DNA from: Naematelia aurantialba | Taxonomy: Eukaryota > Basidiomycota > Tremellomycetes > Tremellales > Naemateliaceae | Assembly (NCBI GenBank): GCA_021527695.1 | Contig: JAKFAO010000003.1 | Coordinates: 682,001 to 746,000 of the forward strand | Direction of reading: 5' to 3' | DNA length: 64,000 nucleotides | In this document: positions 1 through 11,120 of the stretch, in pieces | How positions within the stretch are numbered: the stretch's first letter is position 1 | Layout of the letters: each line of letters begins with the position of its first letter | Notes under the pieces: generated by a model | Databases searched by the model: none | What the model was told of the DNA's origin: nothing | Seen by the model: only the letters and a program-made list of their open reading frames with translations | Position numbers and translations under genes: made by a program

Positions 1-65
1 GAGACGAGGTGCGTGACTAGCTCGCCTCTATCACATAGTTTCAGGAGAATGCGATTCTCGCGCAT

Positions 66-92
66 CGTCGAGCGTCGAGCGTCGAGCGTCGT
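66..92. repeat. 7-nt tandem repeat (GCGTCGA)
   Basis: About four copies of a 7-nt unit lie just upstream of the putative acceptor at 131, so they are probably inside an intron of the partial gene. Confidence 0.5.
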
Positions 93-131
93 GTACGACA
101 GGTGCCAGCTGCTGACTCTGGCGATACAAGC

Positions 132-422
132 AGGAAAGCCATCATTCGCCAGGCTGCGCGCGATCTGGAGCGCGACCTCGTGCGACTCTGCGAGCGGCAC
201 AACCAAGCTACGCCGGAACACCTCGAGCGTATCGTGGGAGCGCTGGATTACAACCTCAGCGTCTTGCTGCAGCCCGACATGGTCGGTATCATCTCAAAGG
301 GCGAGTTTGAGGCTGAGTTTGGGCAAGACGCGGATGCAGAGTGGGTCCGGATGGCCGAGCGGGCGATCCGAGGGGTGACGCTGGCGGTGCCCGCGATGAC
401 GGCGGCGGCGGTGACGGTGTGA
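132..422 (+). CDS. 3' terminal exon of an unidentified protein (partial)
   Basis: An open frame ends at the TGA at 420-422. It encodes about 96 residues with an amphipathic helical look (ARDLERDLVRLCERH, EHLERIVGALDYNLSVLL). Upstream the frame is closed by a TAG at 18-20. A CTGAC branch-like sequence near 113 followed by GCAG at 128-131 makes a good 3' splice site, so I take this as a last exon. The rest of the gene lies outside the window. I do not recognise the family. The GTG near 102 is not a credible start. The gene would converge on the siderophore transporter. Confidence 0.35.
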   Translation, partial: RKAIIRQAARDLERDLVRLCERHNQATPEHLERIVGALDYNLSVLLQPDMVGIISKGEFEAEFGQDADAEWVRMAERAIRGVTLAVPAMTAAAVTV

Positions 423-847
423 GCGATATCTGTACGCGGTCCAGAGCCCATTGGCCAGTGTTCCCGGAGGGTCGTGCGCCTCGCAGTTGTACGCGATACT
501 TGTTGTACGCGATACTTGTTGTACGCGATACTTGTTGTACGCGATACTTGCTTGCTTGATACGTGTACATGCGGATGCTGTAACTAGCAATATGCGTAGA
601 TTTCTATCTTGATACGATGAGACTTGTGGCGTTGTAGTCATGCAAAGTGCTAGATGCCCCGGTACAAACTCGAACCTGCACACTTCGGACTCTCAACTCC
701 AGCTTCAGACCCCAAACTTGCGCTTCAAACCCCGACCCCCAATCCCAAATCCCAAGCTCCCAAGATTTGCATCTGCATCCTGACGTTCCTGACGTGGACG
801 TGGCACCGGGCAGGGCACCTCAGTCGCCGCCGACGTCGCCGTCTCGC
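423..847. other. Intergenic region between convergent gene ends
   Basis: This stretch separates the ends of the partial gene (+) and the siderophore transporter (-). Apart from the 16-nt tandem repeat at 487-550 I see no gene. Short ORFs here have no recognisable content. Confidence 0.6.
487..550. repeat. 16-nt tandem repeat, 4 copies
   Basis: Four exact copies of a 16-nt unit (TTGTACGCGATACTTG) lie just downstream of the stop at 422. They could fall in a 3' UTR. Confidence 0.9.
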
Positions 848-3800
848 TCAGCGGGCAGCTGACAAGAGGGGGGTGCGCGACTGCTCCTCGCTGCTCCGTG
901 GGCGCTGTGATCTCGCGGGCGTCGTGAGTGGGGTGTGCGTGTGGCTGAGATGATGGCTATATCTGCGACTGCCACCGTGGCCGCCACTGCGACCATGGGG
1001 CGGCGTGTGGCTGTGGACGTAGTTGTGGCTGTGGACGTAGTTGTGGCTGTGGACGTAGTTGTGGCCCGGGCTGAATGCGCTGATGGCGCTGATGGTGCTG
1101 TTTGAGCGGACGTGTCGGCCCGCGAGGTCCCTGTGTTCGACGGCATTCTGGGTTCGCGTGAGCTTGGTGTCGTTTGTCAGTAAGAGGCAGAGGATGGGCG
1201 GGAAGAGTGCGAGAACGACGGCGCCAAGGACGAGTCGGTACCTGTGCGAGTCAGCCGCGTCGCGGGCCTCGCGGACCAGATCGCAAGAAGACTGGATTGA
1301 CGAGACGGCGCCGGCGCCGGCGCCGGTCCCCAAGAGATGCGGAACACAGATACCCACATGACGTCTTGATACGCCTTGATGGCGCCTTGCCTGATCGGGT
1401 CGTCGTCGGGGTACATGGCGATATCTGTGATGCTCCCGTACAGTTGCCGTATGAGCGTCTCGTTGGCCCCCGGGACGTGTTTCCGCAGTTCGCAGGGCAT
1501 GTAGGTCGACCATATAGCCGCTGCGGCGGCCGAGCCGACCGAGTTGCCCACCTCGGTCAGGAGCAGCACCATGGCCGTGACGGTCGCGACGTCGGCGTGC
1601 GCGACCGCCGCCTGCGCAGACACCTGCGTCGAGATGACTGCGAACCCGCCGCCGATCCCCTGCAGCGCCTGGCACGCTACGAGTTGGTATACCGTCCCCG
1701 AAGTCGAGCGCGCCTTGAGCATCAGGCCGACCCCGAACAAACGGATAAGAAGGCCGATGAACAGCATTCTCTAAACACGATAGACAATCAGCACTGTGCA
1801 CCGCGATATCCCTTCACAGCTGAAAGTAGCACGGCGACAGTACTGTGCACCGCGATATCACTTCACAGCTGAAAGTAGCACGGCGACAGTACTGTGCACC
1901 GCGATATCACTTCACAGCTGAAAGTAGCACGGCGACCGGGGCAGTGACAGTGTGGCTTGGCTGGCCTCACCTTGAAGCGCTGTGTCGCGTACATGATCGC
2001 GCCACCGACGATGCCGAACATCGTCAGAGCAAGAGACTGGATGGCGACAAAATATGTCAACAGACGATAGTCCCAACCTCGCGTCACATATACGTATCTT
2101 GTGCGTGTCAGTGCGCGTGTCCGGTCTCGGTGGTAGATGCGACGAACGAGTATAGATACGTATGTTGCAGGAAAAACGAGGCAAAGTCAAAGAAACCGAT
2201 CAAGGATGCGCCCAGGATCGGACCGCGCTTGAGCCACCGCATAGGCAGGACCGGCTTCGGCGGCACTTTGGCCTCGTACAGAATGAACAGTGGAAACAGG
2301 ACGAGGCCGACCACGATCATGCCGAGCTGTGTCGGCCGCGTCAGCCTGGCCATGCGAACGCGCCAGCAGGCGAGCAGGGGAGCAGGAAAGGCACGCACCA
2401 TGCTGGGATTGTGCCATCCTTGGCGGCTCTTCGGTGCCAGCCCGAGAGGAAGGAGGACCAAAGCAAGCGAAGTCGCGACGAGGAACAGACCCCTAAAGTC
2501 CATTTCATGCGCCGCCTCCACGAGAGACTCCAGCCACCGCCTACACCAGTCAGGCGTCGGTACATATCCACCTGTAGGCAACGTACCGAGGATGACCGAC
2601 GTCCGGGTGCTTCTCCATCTGCTGGGCTTTCCTCTGTGCCCACAGTAAAGCTATGATCATCGGTGCCAACGATATGGGAACCAGGATCGCAAACATGGCG
2701 TAACCCCATCGCCTAATCACAGCATGAGCACGTTCACGTATCACGGAGCATAGTGCTCGAAGGGTACGAAAGTGTTCGAAGCTGCGTGTGGCTATACTGA
2801 CCAGTTGGGTAGCACTGCTTCGGCTATCTCGGCCGCAATGAAGTTGTTGATGATGAACGGAGCTGAAACCAAGCCCGTGACCAGGCCACTGAGGACGACT
2901 CGAGTTAGCATTGCGTGGTACTGCGTAGCGAGGAAGGGCGGCGGCAGATGATAGATGGGCGAGCTCACCGCCACCGCAAATTGGTCATATCAGCAATGAC
3001 GATTTGCTGCAGCATTTGCAGTCCCGTGTAACCGAATGAATAAAACACCTCGCCAATCGCAATCTGAGTGATTGTATTCGAGGTCGCTATGATCAACTGT
3101 TCCCGTCAGCGAACAGCCTCAACCTTTGCGGTCGCCTCGACGGTCACGAGGCAACACTTGGGGATAAATGGGCAGAACGGAGACACTGACATAACCGATC
3201 ACATAGAGGACAGTGACGAGGATGAACGTTTCTGCTCGACCCATTCTGTCATGGTCAGCTGAGTGGAGCAGGCCCAGGACGAGGAGCGAGAGGCGAAAGT
3301 TCACGTGGGACCGACCAAGGCAGAGCGAGGGAGAGAGAGGGAGAGGGAGAGGTGAAGTGGTAGTGGCAGTGACAGTGGTAGTGGTAGTGGCAGTGGTAGT
3401 GCAGTGACCAGCGCAGACAAGGAAGAAGGAAAGAAGGAGAGGGGATAAAAAGTGGCAAGTGGCAAGAGGGCGCAGGGCGTACACGTCGGCGAGCTTGGCC
3501 ATGAGCGGCTTGCCGACGGCGATGATGATCGCTTGCGCCGTCGAGATGGTGCCGGACAACGAATGCTCGAGCACCGTCGATGTCCTACAGGCATGGTGTG
3601 TCAGCCCCGCCACATACCTCGATGTGCGTGGCAGGGCAGGCTCACGCGTAATTCAGATACTGCCATGTCGTCACTCCTGTGCGATCGGTCAGCTTCGACT
3701 GTGCATGGTGAGTACGGGGATACTGACCGTCCAGCGAGTATATGTATGCGGATAACCCGATGCTGAGCGACAACGCGGTCAGTTCCTTCCGGCGCTGCTG

Positions 3801-4362
3801 GGTGAGATGTCTGTACGACCCACCCGACGAAGAGAATCCATTGATTTTTCGGGCCCCTAGGTATCGTCAGCTTGACAGCTGGGAAGCTGGTGGTGAGGGA
3901 GTCTTCCAGAGCCGATCCCAGACGACAGACAGACCACAGACCACAGACCACAGACCACAGACCACAGACCACAGACCACAGACCACAGACGACAGACAGA
4001 CGACAGACTCACCAGACAGCTTGCGCGGCTTCTATCTTACTAACGCCAGAAGACAAGACGACCGACTCCGCATCCGAATCGTCAAACTCGTATTCTGACT
4101 CTGAGGGCGACCGACTGCGCGACGGCGACGCCGATGGCGACCTCATCGGCACTGTACTGGGCGTTGCCAATCCCGCCCCCGACCGCACCCACTCGCGTGA
4201 GGGTGAGCGTGGCGGCGACGGCGCGCGCGAGCGTGAGCTTGGCGGTACGGGTGAGCGTGCGGGTGAGGGCGCGGTCGAGGGCGCGGGTGAGCGTGCGGGT
4301 GAAGGTGAGGGTGGCCGTGAATGCAGAGGTGAATGCGATGGTGAGGATCGCCGCAAGGGCAT
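848..4362 (-). CDS. Siderophore-iron transporter, MFS (Sit1/Arn/MirB family)
   Basis: This is a plasma-membrane H+ symporter family that imports ferric siderophores. In order, the exons encode a Ser/Pro/Arg-rich cytosolic N-terminus, SKIEAAQAVWGP, WILFVG joined by a 61-nt intron (3763-3823) to IGLSAYIYSLDG, then PLMAKLADVYALRP, ILVTVLYVIGYV, GLVTGLVSAPFIINNF, RWGYAMFAILVPI, FFDFASFFLQHTYLYSF, ACQALQGIGGGF and LLLTEVGNSVGSAAAAAIW. YSLDG and GIGGGF..STQV are family hallmarks. The 118-nt intron at about 1241-1358 joins AYQDVMW to YRLVLGAVV and holds a GGCGCC repeat. The start is the ATG at 4362; the frame reaches a GTG at 4398 that I do not use. The last segment ends NAVEH and then adds a His-rich tail. 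Several introns carry tandem repeats. The gene looks intact. The exact siderophore is unknown. Confidence 0.88.
1016..1069 (-). repeat. 18-nt in-frame tandem repeat (HNYVHS x3)
   Basis: Three 18-nt copies in the last exon of the siderophore transporter give a three-fold HNYVHS repeat in the cytosolic C-terminal tail. Confidence 0.9.
1794..1936. repeat. 49-nt tandem repeat inside a transporter intron
   Basis: Almost three copies of a 49-nt unit (starting CTGTGCACCGCGATATCACT). They fill the intron between the exon ending ATQRFK (donor GTGAGG near 1970) and the exon starting RMLFIGLLIRL (acceptor TTTAG near 1769). The copies are nearly identical. Confidence 0.9.
3926..4000. repeat. 7-nt tandem repeat (AGACCAC) in intron 1
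   Basis: About nine copies of a 7-nt unit lie inside the first intron of the siderophore transporter (about 3857-4012). The donor GTGAGT at 4012 and acceptor CTAG at 3857-3858 are clear. Confidence 0.85.
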
Positions 4363-4754
4363 GTCGGACGCGATCGTCGAGAGGTATCGGGGCGACACGT
4401 GAAGAGCACGCGGCCATCTGTCAACATTGAGAGGTATATAGTAAGGCTTGTAATCAAGTTTGTCACCTAATGGCGCGCCTAACTCGACTACACCATTTTA
4501 CTCCCGCTCTCTTCCTGTGCACGTGACAACCATGTGGCGGTCCAGGGGATGGTTGCATGGTCAGTCACGTGATACTCGACTCCCGTGTCCGACAATAGCT
4601 TAGTAGACGTTTACGTAAGCCCGGGACAGGATATTTTCGGCGTTTGCGCCTTGCGGGCTGAGCACTTGAATTGTCCGAGGAATACGGAACGATCGAGGTC
4701 ATTACGTCAGTGGCTGCGGCTTCCCTGAAAGCCCCTTGGGGTTTCACGCGTGTG

Positions 4755-4760
4755 CCCCGC
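4755..4760 (-). promoter_or_regulatory. Mig1/CreA-like site (GCGGGG on the minus strand)
   Basis: CCCCGC here and CCCCAC at about 4810-4815 match the SYGGRG consensus of fungal carbon-catabolite repressors. They lie 0.3 kb upstream of a maltose-type transporter, where such control would make sense. The motif is short, so chance matches are easy. Confidence 0.3.
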
Positions 4761-5020
4761 TTAACCCCGGCTGTCCGCTTGTTACGCGGTTTTATTCAAC
4801 CAGCCGCTCCCCCACATGGCTGCGGCACCGTCGGCATGTTTTCCACGGCTCTTTTTTTCTCGGAATCAATAACCCCTCGACGGTCCTCTTTGTACGAAAA
4901 AAAGTCTAATTGTGGGCTGCTCTGCCATCGCGCAGCCGCCGGAGCCACATGGGTCAGAATTCGTTTAGCCAGTACGGCTATCCTCGTACGTTTTACCCTA
5001 GAGTGCTAGGTATGACTCGA

Positions 5021-5028
5021 TATAAAAG
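5021..5028 (+). promoter_or_regulatory. TATA box of the alpha-glucoside transporter
   Basis: TATAAAAG lies 74 nt before the ATG at 5102, a fitting position for a regulated fungal promoter. Confidence 0.6.
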
Positions 5029-5101
5029 ACAACCGTCACTCCCCACGGGACCTCCATCTTGGGTTGTTGTTCACACGCATTACCAGCACTCGAGTGACAA
5101 G

Positions 5102-7147
5102 ATGAGCACCGCAGTGGAGACCAGGGCGGCCCCAGAGGGGGAGACTTTCGAGAGCAAGCCGTACACGTCCGAGTTGGAGCATGTCGAGGAGACCAAGGCG
5201 GCGTATGGGTCCAAGGCAGACGCCGTGGAGGCAGAGAACGCGGAACACGCCATGACGGTGTTGCAGGCTGTGCGGGCATACCCCATGGCGTGCTTCTGGG
5301 CGTTTGTCATGTCCTGCACCATTGTGAGCGATCCATGCCTGGCTGGCAGACTAGCATGGGCGACGCTTACCTGTGCAGATCATGGAATCGTACGATTCGT
5401 CTTCATACATGTACGTAAAAGCTAACCACCCCCAGGTACGACCTGTTTCTCATTGGTAACTTTCTCGCGCTGCCTGCCTTCACGCAAGACTACGGAATAT
5501 ACGACGCCGCGACCGACTCGTATGTCATTGCGACCAAGTGGCAGTCGGCGCTGCAGATGTCCGGGCAGCTCGGTGCACTGATTGGCGTCTTCATGGCCGG
5601 CCCGATTACCAGCCGCGTCGGATACCGCTGGGCGACCCTGTTTGGGCTCATGCTCATGAACGCGACCATCTTCATCTCGTTTTTCGCCAAGTCGCTTCCA
5701 GTCTTCTTCGTCGGCCAGCTTCTCGAAGGTCTGCCTTGGGGCATCTTCATCGCCAATGCCCCGGCCTACTGTAGCGAGATTGTCCCGATGAGGCTGCGCG
5801 CCCCGGCTACGCAGGTTCTGCAGATGTTTTGGGCCATCGGCAGCATCATCGTGGGTGCTGTGACCTACGTCTACAACACGAGACTCGACGCGAACGCCTA
5901 CAGGTATGTGCCTTTACAGGTCTTGAGCATCTTCGTCCCTGTTACAGGTCGTGAACATCTCGACTGACCAGCTCAGGATCCCATTGGCACTTCAGTGGCT
6001 CTTCCCCACCCCACTTGCGGTTGTCCTGTTCTTCGCACCCGAGTCACCTTGGTGGCTGGTCAGGAAGGGAAAATTCCAACAGGCCCAGCGCTCTTTGGAG
6101 CGTCTGGGGCGACGATCCAAGCTCAACTCGGGCGAGGCTGTTGCCATGATCCGTCGCGTCGTCGAGCTCGAAGCATCCGCCAAGCCGCCCAGCTATGTCG
6201 AACTGTTCAGGGCCAGCGATCTCAGGCGCACCGCGATCGTGTGTGGTATCTACGCAGCGCAGAATCTTGCCGGTAACCTGATCGCCAACCAGGCTGTCTA
6301 CTTCTTCGAACGTGCGTGGACTTTTGGTGGTGATTTCTCAGCTGATCCCAGCAGAGGCCGGCATGAACACGAACACCGCCTTCGCCCTGGGTCTCATCAC
6401 GTCTGCCCTTCAGATGATCTTCGTCATGGCCTCGTGGTTCCTCACGACCTACTTGGGCCGCCGAACGATCTACCTCTGGGGCACCGGCTTCAACGTGGTC
6501 ATGCTCATCGCCCTGGGCATCGCAGCCTCGGTCGGCGACTCCACGGCCGCCAACAACGCCCAAGCGTCCTTTGGTCTCATCGTCTCCGTCATGTTCACAT
6601 TCGCAGCGGCACCAGCGTCGTGGGTCGTGATCGGCGAGACGTCGGCCATCCGGCTCAGGCCGCTCACAACGGGTATCGGCCGTGCCACCTACTACATCAT
6701 TGAGATTCCCTGCATCTTCCGTGAGTGTCTGTCTCACTATCTATGCACGGTATCATACACGGTATCATACACGGTATCATACACGGTATCATACACGGTT
6801 CATACACGGTATCATACACGGTATCATACACGGTATCATGCACGGTATCATACACGGCCAATAAGCTCAAGCTCATATTTCACAGTGGCCTCGTACATGT
6901 TGAACCCCAATAGCGGAAATCGTGAGCAACCGTTCTCACCTTGGCACGCAGTACTGACGGTCGTACAGTCGGCGGCAAGTGTGGCTACGTCTGGGGAGCC
7001 ACTGCGTTTTGCTGCTGGGTGACCGCATACTTCTGCTTGCCCGAGATGAAGGGCCGGTCTTACCGCGAGATCGATATCATGTTCAAGCGCCGCATTCCCG
7101 CTCGCAAATTCGCAAAGACGGAGATCGACGTGCAAGAAGACGAGTAG
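5102..7147 (+). CDS. Maltose/alpha-glucoside:H+ symporter, MFS sugar porter
   Basis: This is a predicted 12-TM plasma-membrane importer of maltose-type sugars. The exons give an acidic N-terminus, SCTIIMESYDSSYM, YDLFLIGNFLALPAF, SGQLGALIGVFMAGPITSRVGYR (TM2-3 loop motif G-x-x-x-D/S-R-x-G-R/Y-R), GLPWGIFIANAPAYCSEI, APESPWWLVRKGK (the PESP motif after TM6), AQNLAGNLIANQAVYFFE and WGATAFCCWVTAYFCLPEMKGRSYREID (the PETKG-type motif after TM12, with M for T). A short exon encodes IMESYDSSYM; donors and acceptors (GTGAGC, GTACGT, CAG) keep the frame. The stop is at 7145-7147. Substrate choice within the MAL family is inference. Carbon-source regulation is suggested by the upstream motifs. Confidence 0.87.
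6745..6858. repeat. 12-nt tandem repeat (GGTATCATACAC) in an intron
   Basis: About nine copies of a 12-nt unit fill the intron at about 6720-6885 of the sugar transporter. The donor is GTGAGT and the acceptor CACAG precedes LASYMLNP. Confidence 0.9.
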
Positions 7148-7654
7148 AGCATTCGGAAACAAGAGGCTGTCGGGTGTGTATACTTGTGGGTCTCGAGAGT
7201 GCAGATAAGAGGCAAGAAGTTAGAAGCACAGACAATGTACGAGTCGGAAGCGGGAATCATCTTTGTCTAGAGGGTCAACACGATGGACGACGGGTTTCGT
7301 AACGGGTTTTGAAGTTAAGAGTTCGTCTTGGCCTGCATGAACTTGCTGTCCCACCCAGAACACGTGCAGATCGTCGTACAGGACGTGCGATTCGGCTTGT
7401 GAGCTGCACCGACGATAACCGAAAGACAGCCGAGCTATCGTCTTGGTATGGATGTCGTGAAGAATGGCGGGATGCATACAAAGTACGCATCGGAGCACGA
7501 CAGCGCGCGTCATAGTCTTTGGAGGCAGCCTGTCCAGGGAGTGACGAAGAGAGTAGACGTCGAGATTGTAAGAACAGGTAACACCAAGCGAGAACGACGA
7601 CGGAAACAAAAGACGTATAACCCAGGTCGTGACTGTCGTTTCGTTGTGGTTGAT

Positions 7655-7692
<38 letters not shown>

Positions 7693-7750
7693 TCGTTGGC
7701 AGCATTGATTCCCTGTTCCTATCTCTCGACGCCAGGTCGACACTACCACG
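7148..7750. other. Intergenic region, 3' of the sugar transporter and 5' of COX18
   Basis: I see no supported gene. A trinucleotide run at 7653-7692 lies about 60 nt before the COX18 ATG and may be in its 5' UTR. Confidence 0.6.
7653..7692. repeat. (GTC)n microsatellite, about 13 units
   Basis: A perfect trinucleotide run in the 5' flank of the COX18-like gene. It creates misleading poly-Asp and poly-Ser ORFs in other frames. Confidence 0.95.
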
Positions 7751-10700
7751 ATGGCGCTGCGGGGGATCTCGTGTCGAGCGAGGGTCACCCGCGCTCGACT
7801 GGAGACGAGCCTGGCGCGCCTGAACCACTCCAGCTGGACCTCGACCTCGACTGCCCGCGTGCTCGTCGGCCGTTCTGGGGACGGGGTGCGAGTGCAAGTC
7901 GGCTTGGATGGGCGTGACCCGCGTGTATGGGCAGGAAACCGACTCGACATGCAGCCACGGCTACGGCCACAACTCCTGCTACGGTTACCGCTACCACAGC
8001 CCCAACTTGGACTACAACTCGAGTCACCGCTGCAGTCCCGACTTGGACTACAACTCGAGTCACAACTGCGGCCCCGACTTGGACTAAAACTCGAGTCACA
8101 ACTGCAGTCCCGACTTGGACTACAACTCGAGTCACAACTGCGGCCCCGACTTGGACTACAACTCGAGTCACAACTGCGGCCCCGACTTGGACTACAACTC
8201 GAGTCACAACTGCAGTCCAGATTTCGGCCACAACTCCGGTCACAACTGCGGCCCCGACTTGGACTACAACTCGAGTCACAACTGCAGTCCCGACTTGGAC
8301 TACAACTCCAGTCACAACTGCGGCCCCGACTTGGACTACAACTCGAGTCACAACTGCAGCCCCGATTCCGGCCACAACTCCAGTCACAGTTAGAGTCACA
8401 GTCGCAGATACAGCCGCACATACCGTGGCAGATACAGTCGCAGATACAGTCGCAGATACAGTCGCACATACAGTCGCACATACCGTCGCACATACAGCCT
8501 CAGGTGCCGCCCCATCTACAGCCCCAACCCCACCTGGAGAGAGGATCTCAGCTCGTAGCAGCGAGCATCTTCGCCCGTTCCTCGTCTGGCGCGGACGCAG
8601 CCGAGGCGTCGACAGCTACCACCACGGCCCAGACTGCGGCCAGCACGAGCAGAGCTGGCGGCGTTGGCAGCGCGGACGCTGTTGGTGGGGCGGAGGCTGT
8701 CGGGGGCGTGGGCGGAGTGGACACTGTGAACGCCGTCCGGGGCGCGGGAGTGGACACTGTGAACGCTATCGGCGGCGTGGGAGTGGACGCTGTGGACGCC
8801 GTCGGCGGCGCGGGAGTGGACGCTGTGGACGCTGTCGGGGGCGTGGACGGAATCGCGAGCGGAGTGGTCGACGGCCTAGGGGGCATAGTGCGCACCCTAG
8901 CAGAGGTGCTCGTCGACCACCCACTACCGACCTACACCGCGACGATCGTGTTGACGACGATCGTGTTGCGCAGCCTGTTGACCCTCCCGACGGCGTTGTG
9001 GCTCGCGGACCGACAAGCGCGGGGAATGCAGAACGTCGACAAGGAGATGCGCAAGAATGCCAAGTCTCTCACGGACAAGCTGGGGCCAGAGTACAGGCGG
9101 GCCGGGAGGTCGAAGGAGGAGCTGGAAGAGAGGATACAGCAGCTCGTGAGTGGGGACCGTTACTACCGTCTCTGTTCCTGTCGTGGTCGTGGTCGTCGTC
9201 ACTGCACACTGTTGCTGTCATTTTCACTTGCTTGACTGGCTACCTCGAGATCGTGAGCTGGGCCGGGGTGGCCGTTGATCTTGGTCGACCGTGGCACACA
9301 TTTGAGCACCCCTAAGCATCCATTCCACCCATGCCCGGCGCTCTATCTACACCGCCCGAGTTTAGAGCTGATACAACGTCCCAGTCCAACGAGAAACTGC
9401 CGGGACTAGTCAAGAAGCACGCGCAGCGCCCGTGGGTGCGCATCGTCGTGCCGATCGCGGTCAACCTCCCGATCCTCGTCCTCATGTCCGCAGTGATACG
9501 CGACAGCCTCGTGCTCCCCGCGAGCCCGGTGCGCGCCGAGCTGCTCCCGTGGGGCCTCGGCATGGGCCTGACCCTGGGCGACGCGAGCATGGGCCTCGCG
9601 GTCGCCGGCGCGTCGCTGCTGTTTGTCCAGGCTGACCAGATGGCCAAGGGCGCCATTGGGTTTGGGGAGATCCGGCGCATATTGCAAGAGTGGAGAGGCC
9701 GCCGTCTCGCTGCCAGTCAAGGCAGTGAGGGCAGTACGGGGAGCCGGGGGGGCAGCGCGGCCAGCGCGGCCAGCGACGCCAGCGGACATCAGGCGGCCTC
9801 GAGAGTCAAGGCTAAAGGACGAACTGCATCAGCCGACGCTGTGGATGCTCGCGGACCTGCGTTTCGCTCGCCTAGTCCCAGCCACTCCCCTTTCAACCCG
9901 TCCACCAAGCGTCAGCTCTCCACGTCAGTCCCCGCCACGGCCCCTCCGCGACCCCAGACGAGGACACAAAGCCAAAGCCCCTTCCCCCGCCACTCGCGGC
10001 CATCCCCCTCCGCACCATCACACGCCACGTCGTCTCCGTCTCCTCCACCACCACCGTCATCGCTCCCCCCAGCATCTGCATCCGCATCAGTCCAACCATC
10101 TGGCCCACCATCCGGCCCACCAAGAGTAACACCATCAGCATCAGCATCGGCATTGGCATCACCATCATCATCAGCATCACCATCATCATCCTTAGCATCA
10201 CCATCAGCATCGGCATCAAGCCCGCCGTCCCCACCACCATCCGCAGCCCGGCGAGCGACCAGAACGAGAGCCCCGGCAGCCCCCGGAACGGAGACGTTCG
10301 CGGACCGTATCGCGGCGGTACAGAAGGACAGCCCGTTCTCTGCTGAAGACAGGCAGCGGATGGTGCGCGGCTTCCTGTCGACGGCTGTCAAGGGCAGCGC
10401 GTTGTTCTTTGTGTATTATGCCAGTACTCTGCCGAGCGTGAGTCGGTTGCGCCGACTCGAGGAATATCGACCCTGTCTTTTGCGGCTCTGCTTCGCCCGT
10501 TGCGTCCTCCCTCACCCTTCCCCTCTTGCTTCGCCCCTTTCCTTCTTTCTTCGCCCCTTGCCTTCTTTCTTCGCCCCTTGCGCCCTCCCTCACCCTTACC
10601 TCTTCGCCTCTCCCTGTCCCTTTTCGCTTCGCCCGCCCCTCCCCTTTCTCCTCCTCCCCAGCCCCGGTGTCAAGCCGTCCCTTGTTGTCGATTTGCTGAC

Positions 10701-11013
10701 GTGGATGCTGCCAACTACATGTCACTTGATACTCGCCTCTTGCCATTCACCACTCGCCACTTGCCACTCGCCACCCGCCACTTGCACTTGCACTTGCACT
10801 TGCACTTGCCCTTGCCCTCGCACTTGATACGCACCATTCGGTACTCGCCACTCGCAGGCTATCACGGTATACTGGCTCACCTCGATCGGGTACACGTTCC
10901 TCCAGCGCCCTCTGGTGAGTCTCTGGATGCGCCGTCGCCATCCACCACGAAAGGCCAAGGCAGGCCAGGCCCAGGCCCAGCCGGAACAGCAGAAACACGC
11001 TGGGCAGGGGTAG
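7751..11013 (+). CDS. Mitochondrial inner-membrane insertase, Oxa1/YidC family (COX18-like)
   Basis: The protein probably inserts membrane segments such as the Cox2 C-tail from the matrix. The first 40 residues are Arg/Ser-rich with few acidic residues, like a mitochondrial presequence (MALRGISCRARVTRARLE). Core pieces are HPLPTYTATIVLTTIVLRSLLTLP (TM1), QNVDKEMRKNAKSL, a 239-nt intron (9146-9384, donor GTGAGT, acceptor CCCAG), RIVVPIAVNLPILVLM, LLPWGLGMGLTLGDASMG, GFLSTAVKGSALFFVYYAS, a 420-nt intron (10438-10857), and ITVYWLTSIGYTFLQRPL, the typical last TM. Two inserts are abnormal: a repeat-encoded stretch near 8000-8500 that may instead be a cryptic intron, and a Ser/Pro stretch at 9700-10290. 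The TAG at 11011 is used; a GTGAGT at 10914 could give another end. As drawn the protein is about 867 aa, far longer than usual Cox18. Confidence 0.75.
8005..8395. repeat. 36-nt tandem repeat, about 11 copies
   Basis: The unit (CCCCGACTTGGACTACAACT...) has a length divisible by three and no stop in several frames on both strands. In the COX18 frame it encodes a 12-residue repeat QLRPRLGLQLES. Copies differ by a few bases (GCGGCC or GCAGTC). Confidence 0.95.
8405..8500. repeat. 12-nt tandem repeat (CAGATACAGTCG)
   Basis: About eight copies directly after the 36-nt array. Each holds an ACAG that could act as an acceptor, which is one reason to suspect a hidden intron here. Confidence 0.85.
10500..10835. 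repeat. Low-complexity CT-rich tandem repeats in COX18 intron
   Basis: The 420-nt intron 10438-10857 holds diverged TTCGCCCCTTGCC-type units, then CACTCGCCACTTGC and CACTTG hexamer runs. The encoded frames are Ser/Pro-Leu noise. Confidence 0.8.
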
Positions 11014-11043
11014 GGGCAGGTGACACCCACACCGATACCGATA

Positions 11044-11120
<77 letters not shown>

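Larger units (their letters stand above)
4363..5101. promoter_or_regulatory. Divergent promoter region of two transporters
   Basis: This is the 5' region shared by the siderophore transporter (-) and the alpha-glucoside transporter (+). It contains a TATA box on the + side and two SYGGRG-type sites. I did not find a convincing HGATAR iron-repressor site, though the search was by eye. No gene lies here. Confidence 0.6.

Noticed and set aside
1241..1358. Apparent frameshift at a GGCGCC repeat in the siderophore transporter
   Set aside because: A GTATCT donor and CACAG acceptor remove the segment cleanly and join AYQDVMW to YRLVLGAVV, so the gene is intact.
3763..3823. Apparent frame break after WILFVG in the same gene
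   Set aside because: A 61-nt intron (GTGGGT to CTCAG) restores the family-typical IGLSAYIYSLDG.
8005..8395. Regular 36-nt repeat that might suggest a CRISPR array
   Set aside because: There are no unique spacers: units are directly contiguous. The setting is a eukaryotic gene.
7510..8493. Long minus-strand ORF (327 codons, Cys/Ser-rich) over the 36-nt array
   Set aside because: The 36-nt unit lacks stops in several frames on both strands. The Cys-rich repeat is a shadow, and the + strand has a presequence and insertase domain in frame.
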